Position numbers and translations under genes: made by a program. The notes below the pieces were generated by a model that made no database searches, was not told where the DNA came from, and worked only from the letters and a program-made list of their open reading frames with translations. 41,220 nt of DNA from Rhodobacterales bacterium HKCCE2091 (GTDB taxonomy: Bacteria > Pseudomonadota > Alphaproteobacteria > Rhodobacterales > Rhodobacteraceae): positions 1-41,220 of the forward strand of contig WVSL01000025.1 in assembly GCA_015689685.1 (NCBI GenBank). Direction: 5' to 3'. Positions 35,286 to 41,220 of the stretch are shown piece by piece (position 1 is the first letter of the stretch; the number at the start of each line of letters is the position of its first letter).

Positions 35286-36689
35286 TCAGCCGCCCCCGGT
35301 CCGCGGCAGCGCGGGCCGGCGAGGGTTCCCCGGCAGGGGGGCCCGAGGCGGCCCGCCCGCCCGCATCCAGAACCGCGCCATCATCGTCCCCCCCGCGAGC
35401 GCGAGCCCGATCACGAGACCCATCCAGATCCCCGGACCGCCGAAGCCGAGCGGGAAACCGAGGAGGTATCCCGCCGGCACCCCCACGACCCAGTAGGCCA
35501 TCACCGCCAGCACCATCGGCACCCGCGTATCCTGCACCCCGCGCAGGAGGCCGAGCGCCATCACCTGCGCCGCGTCGGCCAACTGGAACAGCGCGGCGAC
35601 CGCGAGGAACGCGGTGCCGAGCGCCACGATCTCGGCCCGTGCGGGATCGGCAGGGTCGAGGAACAGGCCGATCAGCGCGCCCGGCACGCCGAGGAAGGCC
35701 GCGACCGTCGCCAGCACCATCGCGCCCGACAGGACGATCGCCGCCACGGCCCCGAGCCGCAGCGCCTCCGCGTCGCCCGCGCCCCAGGCCCGCCCCGCCC
35801 GCACCGTGGCCGCCGAGCTCAGCCCGATGTGGACCATGAAGGTGATCGAGGCGATCTGGATCGCGATGCCGTGGGCGGCCAGTTCGCGCGTGCCGATCCA
35901 GCCCATCATCACCAGCGAGGCCATGAACAGCCCGCTTTCGGCCAGCAGCGTCAGCGAGATCGGCCAGCCGAGGCGGAAGACCTCGGACAGGACCTCGCCG
36001 TCGGGGCGCCAGAACCGCGCGAACAGGCGGAAGCGTTTCAGCCCGCGCGCCCGTGCCGCGTAGACCGCGAGGATGACGCAGATCACGCCGTGGGTCGCGA
36101 CCGAGGCCAGCGCCGCCCCGGCAAGCCCCATCTCGGGCGCGCCGGCATTGCCGAAGATCAGCACCCAGTTCAGCGCCACGTTCAGCACGAAGCCCGCCAG
36201 CGTCGACCACAGCACGATGCGGGTGCGGCCGAGCGCGGCGAGGTGGCTTCTGAGCGTCACCGTCAGCGCGGCGAAGACGATCCCGGCCCCGGCGATGCGC
36301 AGGTAGTCCGCCGCCATCACCGACAGTTCCGCGGTCTGCCCGGCGGCGAGCAGGATCCGTTCGGAGAACAGGAACAGCGGCAGCGACAGGACGCCGAAGA
36401 TCGCCGCGATCCAGAGCCCCATCCGCGTCACCCGCCGCACCCGCCGCGCTGCCCGCGCCGCGGCGGCCGCCGCGGCGAGCGGCATCACCGCGAGGCCGAA
36501 GCCCTGGCCGAGGATCAGGACGACGTGGAAATAGGCCGCCCCCATCGACACCGCAGCCAGTTCCGGCGCGCCGTACCAGCCGACCATGATCGTGTCGGTC
36601 GCCCCGATCGTGATCTGGGCGAGGTGCGACCCGACGAGGGGCAGCGCGAGGGCGAGCGTGGCCCGGATATGGGGGCGAAGCCGGGACAT
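35286..36689 (-). CDS. MATE family efflux transporter
   Basis: A 467-residue inner-membrane exporter with about 12 hydrophobic helices in two pseudo-repeats. The first repeat opens ATLALALPLVGSHLAQITIG and includes TDTIMVGWYG; the second opens EVFRLGWPISLTLLAESGLF and includes MMGWIGTRELAAHGIAIQIA. MATE proteins export drugs or metabolites using sodium or proton gradients. The last 25 residues (RAGGPPRAPLPGNPRRPALP) are proline- and arginine-rich and lie outside the normal fold. Start 36689 (MSRLRPHIRATLALALP) fits the family. Confidence 0.92.
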   Translation of the reverse strand: MSRLRPHIRATLALALPLVGSHLAQITIGATDTIMVGWYGAPELAAVSMGAAYFHVVLILGQGFGLAVMPLAAAAAAARAARRVRRVTRMGLWIAAIFGVLSLPLFLFSERILLAAGQTAELSVMAADYLRIAGAGIVFAALTVTLRSHLAALGRTRIVLWSTLAGFVLNVALNWVLIFGNAGAPEMGLAGAALASVATHGVICVILAVYAARARGLKRFRLFARFWRPDGEVLSEVFRLGWPISLTLLAESGLFMASLVMMGWIGTRELAAHGIAIQIASITFMVHIGLSSAATVRAGRAWGAGDAEALRLGAVAAIVLSGAMVLATVAAFLGVPGALIGLFLDPADPARAEIVALGTAFLAVAALFQLADAAQVMALGLLRGVQDTRVPMVLAVMAYWVVGVPAGYLLGFPLGFGGPGIWMGLVIGLALAGGTMMARFWMRAGGPPRAPLPGNPRRPALPRTGGG

Positions 36690-36962
36690 GGACCCGCCCC
36701 TATCCCGGCCCGACGGTCTTGCCAAGGGCGCCTGCGCGCGGGGCACACGGGTGCGAACGGACGCGGGCGGTTGGCTGCCTTTGCGGGGGTGCCGCGCGGG
36801 CGTCCGCGGGGGAAGAGAAGGTCGCGCGAAAGGGCGATTGTTCTCCGCACGGCAAAGGTTTGTCCCCTGCCCCGGCGCCCGGTGCCACAATTCTGCCGGA
36901 TTGCTGGTCTCAATTGCATCGCGTGTGTGCGAGTGTATCGAGGCCTTGAGGGGATGACTGCC

Positions 36963-37430
36963 ATGATCCGGAATTTCTGGACGGACGAAAGCGGGGCGAT
37001 CAGCGTCGACTATGTTGTCCTGGCCTGCGGCGCGGTGGCGATGTCGATGGCCGCGAGCGACGTGGTGCGCGACGGGCTCCGGAACCTCTCCTCCGATCTC
37101 GAGGCGCAGCTTCGCACGCAGCAGATCTCCGACGCCTTCGTGAACTTCCAGTCGAGCTTCTTCGATCCGCTCTACGACGCGGGCGCGATCTCCGAGGAGC
37201 AGGCTTCCGACTTCTTCTCGCTCGCCAACGAGATGACGAACGCGCAGGTCCTGACCTTCCTGGAGAACGGCATCGAGCGCCTGAACGACGGCGACCAGAT
37301 GACCGAGGAAGAACTCGGCCAGCTCTTCGCGGTGGCCTCCGTGGCCTACCAGCGGAACATCGTCGACGACGAGGTGATCGAGTACTACTTCGTCGAAGGC
37401 GGCAACCCGAACTACGTCTCCACCTACTGA
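36963..37430 (+). CDS. Flp/Tad-pilin-like protein with long acidic C-terminal extension
   Basis: A 155-residue protein. The N-terminus MIRNFWTDESGAISVDYVVL carries a type IVb prepilin site: cleavage after Gly11, then AISVDY, matching the G|xxxxEY rule with Asp in place of Glu5, and a hydrophobic helix VVLACGAVAMSMAASDVV. Normal Flp pilins end about 30 residues later. This one continues for some 110 residues, acidic and Asn/Gln-rich (EEQASDFFSLANEMTNAQVL, NDGDQMTEEELGQLF). It may be a minor pilin or pseudopilin. An ATG nine bases earlier is an alternative start. No tad genes are in the window. Confidence 0.72.
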   Translation: MIRNFWTDESGAISVDYVVLACGAVAMSMAASDVVRDGLRNLSSDLEAQLRTQQISDAFVNFQSSFFDPLYDAGAISEEQASDFFSLANEMTNAQVLTFLENGIERLNDGDQMTEEELGQLFAVASVAYQRNIVDDEVIEYYFVEGGNPNYVSTY

Positions 37431-37558
37431 GCCGCGCGCCGCGCCCGCGCGTCGGGCGCGAGCCTCCGCCGGCGCGTGACCGCGCGCCCGATGGCTCTTG
37501 CCCCTGACCCCTCCTCCGCTACATGCTGCGGGAAAACCCGAGGCCGGAGGACCCGTCG

Positions 37559-37924
37559 ATGCATCGCCCCCTTTTCGCGCTCGCCGCGCTCGCACTCGTA
37601 TCGGGCTGCATCCCGGCGATGACGACCTACGACCGCCCGCAGCCCAATGCCGGGGTCCAGACCGGCCCGGCCCTGCCGCCGATGGCCGCCCTGCCGCCGG
37701 CGGAATACGTCCAGGTCACGCTGGCGGACGGATCGCCGGGGCTCGGGCTCTGGTGCGATGTCCAGTCGGACTGCATCGAGGCCGCGCGCATCCTGTGCGA
37801 CAACCGCCAGTCGATCCGTGCCTCCGCCGACATCGACCGCGCCATGCCCGGATCGACGGAATTCTTCGTCCGCTCCACCGGCGCGCCGCACAACCTGACG
37901 GTGAGCTGCCCTTCGCGGGTCTGA
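37559..37924 (+). CDS. small lipoprotein
   Basis: A 121-residue protein with a lipoprotein signal (MHRPLFALAALALVSGC; lipobox LVSGC, Cys17 lipidated). The mature part has a Pro-rich linker and then a compact domain with three more cysteines (LWCDVQSDCIEAARILCDNR, then VSCPSRV). Four cysteines in total in the mature chain would allow disulphides. GGAGG lies upstream of ATG 37559. The function is unknown. Confidence 0.72.
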   Translation: MHRPLFALAALALVSGCIPAMTTYDRPQPNAGVQTGPALPPMAALPPAEYVQVTLADGSPGLGLWCDVQSDCIEAARILCDNRQSIRASADIDRAMPGSTEFFVRSTGAPHNLTVSCPSRV

Positions 37925-37992
37925 GCCGCGCGCAAATCCGGGTCGGTCCGCACCGGGCGGGGGGCGCTGCCGCCTTGTCCCGCGGTCCCGGG

Positions 37993-38016
37993 TTAACCCC
38001 TTAACAATTCCTTAAC
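37993..38016. promoter_or_regulatory. CtrA box (TTAA-N7-TTAAC)
   Basis: TTAACAATTCCTTAAC at 38001-38016 is a perfect full CtrA site (TTAA, seven bases, TTAAC). A further TTAAC at 37993-37997 precedes it. The box lies 67 bp upstream of the chosen start of the VPLPA-CTERM gene, an ordinary promoter distance. CtrA control in Rhodobacterales commonly covers motility and cell-surface genes; its action here is inferred. Confidence 0.72.
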
Positions 38017-38082
38017 TTGACCGGTCGCCACCCCCGGACGCACCATTGGCCGTGGGTTCCGGGTGCCTTGGTGGTGGTTCGA

Positions 38083-38685
38083 ATGATTGGTTTCGGCCGG
38101 TTTCTTTCAGTCCTTCTTCTCTGTTTCGCGCTGCCGGGCAGCGCCTCGGCGGTCACGATCCGCGATTCCGTCTACCTGCCCTGGGTGCAACAGAACATTC
38201 CCGGATGGGACATCGGCGGACAGGTCACGATCACCACCCGCGACGACTGGCAGACGGTGGAGATCCGGTACGACGTCCGGCAGCGGGTGTTGGACTGCCT
38301 GCACTACCTGTCGATGTCCGGGCCGGACGGCACGCTCGTCTCGGCCAGCGAGGGCGGGTTCATCGGCGGCGCCTACGAGGTCGACCAGTTCCGCAGCCGC
38401 GACGGCAGCCTGACCCGCAGCTTCCTGTCGACCTGGAGCGCCCTGCCCGGCGGCAGCCTGTTCGATCCCGCCCGGGGCTTCGCGCTCCGGATCGAGAACG
38501 GCGTCTTCGCGAACGAGGCCTACGCGATGGCCTCGATCCTGATCGACGATCCGCGCGTCACGACGCTCCGGGCCGATCTGTGGAACTGGGCCTCGGTCGC
38601 GCAGGTGCCGCTGCCGGCGGCGGGATGGGCGCTGTTGGCCGCGCTCGGCGGTCTCGCGGCTCTCGGCCGCCGCGCGCGGGGCTGA
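38083..38685 (+). CDS. VPLPA-CTERM sorted surface/exported protein
   Basis: A 200-residue exported protein. The signal peptide is residues 1-22 (MIGFGRFLSVLLLCFALPGS, then ASA). The central part is beta-rich (WDIGGQVTITTRDDWQTVEI) without a known domain. The C-terminus VPLPAAGWALLAALGGLAAL ends in GRRARG: a VPLPA motif, hydrophobic helix and basic tail, the sorting signal handled by exosortase-type enzymes in Rhodobacterales. No exosortase is in the window. Start 38083 is chosen for the signal peptide. A CtrA box lies upstream. Confidence 0.82.
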   Translation: MIGFGRFLSVLLLCFALPGSASAVTIRDSVYLPWVQQNIPGWDIGGQVTITTRDDWQTVEIRYDVRQRVLDCLHYLSMSGPDGTLVSASEGGFIGGAYEVDQFRSRDGSLTRSFLSTWSALPGGSLFDPARGFALRIENGVFANEAYAMASILIDDPRVTTLRADLWNWASVAQVPLPAAGWALLAALGGLAALGRRARG

Positions 38686-38778
38686 CCCGCCGGCCATCCA
38701 CAGCCCGCCGCGCGCCCTTTCGCGAGGCCCCCAAACCTGCCAATATGTCCGCCACGACCCACAAGATAGAGCAGGACA

Positions 38779-40740
38779 ATGGCCGACGATCTCCTTTCCG
38801 GCAGCGGCGACGCGCAAGTCTACGACGCCTCCTCGATCGAGGTTCTCGAAGGGCTGGAACCGGTCCGCAAGCGGCCGGGCATGTATATCGGCGGCACCGA
38901 CGAACGCGCCCTGCACCACCTCGTCGCCGAGGTGCTGGACAACGCGATGGACGAGGCCGTCGCCGGCCACGCCTCGCGGATCGAGGTCGACCTGCACGCC
39001 GACGGCTCCATCACCATCCGCGACAACGGCCGCGGGATGCCCGTCGACGAACACCCGAAGTTTCCCGGCAAGTCCGCGCTGGAGGTCATCCTCTGCACGC
39101 TCCACGCCGGCGGCAAGTTCTCCGGCAAGGCCTACGAGACCTCGGGCGGCCTGCACGGCGTCGGCGTCTCGGTCGTCAACGCCCTGTCCGACGCGCTCAC
39201 CGTCGAGGTCGCCCGCAACCGCGAGCTCTACTCCCAGTCCTTTTCCCGCGGCCTGCCGCTCGGCGGGATCGAAAAGGTCGGCCCGGCCCCGAACCGCCGC
39301 GGTACCACCGTCACCTTCCACCCCGACGCGGAGATCTTCGGCCACCACAAGCTGAAGCCCGCGCGGCTGCTGAAGATGGTGCGGTCCAAGGCCTACCTGT
39401 TCTCGGGCGTGGAAATCCGCTGGAAGACCGCCATCGACGACGGCGAGACCCCGGCCGAGGCCGTGTTCCACTTCCCCGGCGGGCTGTCCGACTACCTCGC
39501 CGAAACGCTCGGCGCCTCCGCCACCTACACCGACACCCCCTTCGCCGGGAAGGTCGAGTTCCAGGAACGCTTCGGCCAGCCCGGTTCGGTCGAATGGGCG
39601 ATCACCTGGACGCCGGCCCGCGACGGCTTCATCCAGTCCTACTGCAACACCATCCCGACGCCCGAGGGCGGCACCCACGAGGCCGGGTTCTGGGCCGCGA
39701 TCCTCAAGGGCCTGAAGGCCTACGGCGAGCTCGCCAACATGCGCAAGGCGTCGAACATCACCCGCGACGACCTGCTGACCGGCGGCTGCGCGCTCGTCTC
39801 CTGCTTCATCCGGGAGCCCGAATTCGTCGGCCAGACCAAGGACCGGCTGGCCACGACCGAGGCCGCCCGCATGGTCGAGGGCGCCGTCCGCGACCGCTTC
39901 GACACCTGGCTCGGCAACAACACGAAATCGGCCGGCGCGATCCTCGACTTCCTGATCCTCCGGGCCGAGGAACGCCTGCGCCGCCGGGCGGAGAAGGAAA
40001 CGCAGCGCAAGTCCGCGACCAAGAAGCTCCGCCTCCCCGGCAAGCTCGTCGACTGCTCCACCGCGACCCGCGACGGCACCGAGATCTTCCTCGTCGAGGG
40101 CGACAGCGCCGGCGGCTCCGCCAAGATGGCGCGGGACCGCAAGACCCAGGCGCTCCTGCCGCTCCGGGGCAAGATCCTCAACGTCCTCGGCGCCGCGTCC
40201 TCGAAACTCGGCCAGAACGCCGAGATTTCCGATCTCTGCCAAGCACTTGGCGTGTCGATGGGCACCAAGTTCAACGTCGAGGACCTGCGCTACGACAAGG
40301 TCATCATCATGACCGACGCCGATGTCGACGGCGCCCACATCGCCTCGCTCCTGATGACCTTCTTCTTCACCCAGATGCGGCCCCTGATCGACAAGGGCCA
40401 TTTGTATCTGGCCTGCCCACCCCTCTACCGGCTGACGCAAGGCGCGAACCGCGTCTACTGCCTCGACGAGGCCGAACGCGACGTCTGGCTGAAGAAGGGC
40501 CTCGGCGGAAAAGGCAAGATCGACGTGAGCCGTTTCAAGGGCCTCGGCGAGATGGACGCGAAGGACCTGAAGGACACCACGATGAACCCCGAGACGCGGA
40601 AACTGATCCGTGTCAGCATCGACGAGGACGAACCGGGGGAAACGGGGGACCTGGTGGAGCGGCTGATGGGCAAGAAGCCGGAATTGCGGTTTCAGTATAT
40701 CCAGGAGAACGCGCGGTTCGTGGAGGAGTTGGATGTTTGA
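38779..40740 (+). CDS. parE: DNA topoisomerase IV subunit B
   Basis: A 653-residue type IIA topoisomerase ATPase subunit that works with ParC to unlink daughter chromosomes. The GHKL ATPase shows EVLDNAMDEA, DNGRGMPVDEH and GGLHGVGVSVVNALS. The transducer domain follows. The TOPRIM domain has LVEGDSAGGSAK and IIMTDADVDGAHIASL. The length and the lack of the long GyrB insert favour ParE over GyrB. The stop overlaps a possible TTG start of the next, compositionally foreign gene. Confidence 0.95.
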   Translation: MADDLLSGSGDAQVYDASSIEVLEGLEPVRKRPGMYIGGTDERALHHLVAEVLDNAMDEAVAGHASRIEVDLHADGSITIRDNGRGMPVDEHPKFPGKSALEVILCTLHAGGKFSGKAYETSGGLHGVGVSVVNALSDALTVEVARNRELYSQSFSRGLPLGGIEKVGPAPNRRGTTVTFHPDAEIFGHHKLKPARLLKMVRSKAYLFSGVEIRWKTAIDDGETPAEAVFHFPGGLSDYLAETLGASATYTDTPFAGKVEFQERFGQPGSVEWAITWTPARDGFIQSYCNTIPTPEGGTHEAGFWAAILKGLKAYGELANMRKASNITRDDLLTGGCALVSCFIREPEFVGQTKDRLATTEAARMVEGAVRDRFDTWLGNNTKSAGAILDFLILRAEERLRRRAEKETQRKSATKKLRLPGKLVDCSTATRDGTEIFLVEGDSAGGSAKMARDRKTQALLPLRGKILNVLGAASSKLGQNAEISDLCQALGVSMGTKFNVEDLRYDKVIIMTDADVDGAHIASLLMTFFFTQMRPLIDKGHLYLACPPLYRLTQGANRVYCLDEAERDVWLKKGLGGKGKIDVSRFKGLGEMDAKDLKDTTMNPETRKLIRVSIDEDEPGETGDLVERLMGKKPELRFQYIQENARFVEELDV

Positions 40741-41081
40741 GTGAGCCATCGTCGTCAAAAGACAATTGGGACAAGGCAGAGATAATCGGAAAAATCGCCA
40801 TTGGGTCGCTTGTGCCAATCGTCCTTGGTATTTCCGCAATAGTCTTGAACAATCAAATCAGCCAGAGAAGTCGGTCTGCCGACATGATCCGAATTGCGGT
40901 TGGGATACTCCAGGAAGACCCGGCTGAGGAAGCTCCCGACAATGCACTAAGACTGTGGGCTATTTCGGTTCTGCAAAATCCCGCAGACGAGAACGCACTA
41001 ACAGAAGAAGCCGCCAGCCAGCTTAGAAATGAGCCGCTTAGCAGGGTGGCCGATCTCGGAGCTTGGCCGACATTTATCTGA
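40737..41081 (+). CDS. small one-helix membrane protein, foreign composition
   Basis: A 114-residue protein read from a TTG start at 40737 (overlapping the parE stop as TTGA); no ATG or clear ribosome site exists, so the start is uncertain. It has a polar N-terminus (SEPSSSKDNWDKAEIIGKI), one transmembrane helix (AIGSLVPIVLGISAIVLNNQ), then a soluble helical part with DMIRIAVGILQEDP and ALRLWAISVLQNPA. This layout, including the W-A-[IV]-x-V-L segment, recalls a widespread family of unknown small membrane proteins on mobile DNA. Codon use is AT-rich compared with every other gene here. Confidence 0.55.
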   Translation: MSEPSSSKDNWDKAEIIGKIAIGSLVPIVLGISAIVLNNQISQRSRSADMIRIAVGILQEDPAEEAPDNALRLWAISVLQNPADENALTEEAASQLRNEPLSRVADLGAWPTFI

Positions 41082-41165
41082 GATGGTCGAAGCTACCCAG
41101 ATTTGCGATATTTTGAGTTCGCTCCAGAAGCTTGCGACATTAGTTATCGATTGTATCCACCCCAG

Positions 41166-41220
41166 GGCCTTGTTGCGCAACTCGGGTGAGGGATTCACTG
41201 CATGAATCCAGCATGATAGC
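41166..41220. mobile_element. end of an IS5-family insertion sequence (cut by window edge)
   Basis: GGCCTTGTTGCGCAACTCGG (from 41166) followed by TGAGGGATTCACTGCATGAA and TCCAGCATGATAGC resembles the terminal sequence of IS5-family elements of the IS903/IS427 type, whose ends begin GGC(T/C)TTGTTG. The assignment is from memory of such termini. The transposase gene lies outside the window. The strand is not determinable. Confidence 0.5.

Noticed and set aside
38046-40739. Very long plus-strand open frame across the VPLPA-CTERM gene and parE
   Set aside because: It is a shadow frame of two well-supported genes, rich in Arg and Pro; only its last part, after the parE stop, looks like a real protein.
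40998-41198. 66-residue minus-strand frame at the right edge
   Set aside because: It begins inside the presumed IS terminus and overlaps the better-supported plus-strand membrane protein; there is no ribosome site or recognisable family.

Overview
The window is chromosomal DNA of a very GC-rich alphaproteobacterium, most likely a member of the Rhodobacterales (Rhodobacteraceae/Paracoccaceae). Supporting signs are the ALA-synthase (C4 pathway) hemA with an FnrL-type box, a perfect CtrA box, a VPLPA-CTERM protein, an SdhE, a RodZ-like protein next to ispG, and two copies of a hairpin plus GGTATTTT-type element that I recognise from convergent gene ends in this order. No rRNA, tRNA or CRISPR was seen.

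Layout. 1-3.1 kb: a frameshifted methyltransferase coupled to an aspartate aminotransferase, then divergently an XRE regulator overlapping sdhE, and a MarR regulator. 3.1-4.0 kb: a roughly 164-bp tandem repeat running into the 3' end of a DUF6314 gene. 4.0-7.7 kb: purB, two secreted proteins sharing a Cys motif, a lone divergent fliG-like gene and a small conserved protein. 7.7-12.7 kb: a class-I glutamine amidotransferase-like hydrolase, a cytochrome P450, a RidA protein and malate synthase G. 12.8-14.8 kb: a compact operon (DHFR-like reductase, ArsR regulator, two SRPBCC proteins) behind two copies of a palindromic operator. 15.2-17.8 kb: pepN.

17.9-23.9 kb is the most interesting part. An SsuD-like flavin monooxygenase and an aldo/keto reductase form one arm. 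A HutC-type GntR regulator, a Gfo/Idh/MocA protein, a BadF-type sugar kinase and a NagA-like deacetylase form the other. The two arms face each other across 85 bp holding nested inverted repeats. The monooxygenase plus reductase pair resembles the oxidative desulfonation (sulfo-SMO) route for sulfoquinovose, here joined to amino-sugar-type genes and with no transporter or flavin reductase beside it.

24.1-29.1 kb: a VIT-family transporter coupled to a D-lactate/glycolate-type FAD oxidase, a PhnM-like amidohydrolase that has lost its metal-ligand motif, and a membrane histidine kinase whose 3' end overlaps a strong terminator for the opposite strand. 29.1-33.7 kb: ispG, a RodZ-like protein, hemA and a secreted protein. 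33.8-38.7 kb: an M20 peptidase, a MATE exporter, a Flp-pilin-like protein with a long acidic tail, a lipoprotein and a CtrA-box-preceded VPLPA-CTERM protein. 38.8-40.7 kb: parE. Right after the parE stop the base composition drops sharply, and an accessory one-helix membrane protein is followed by what looks like the end of an IS5-family insertion sequence cut by the window edge.
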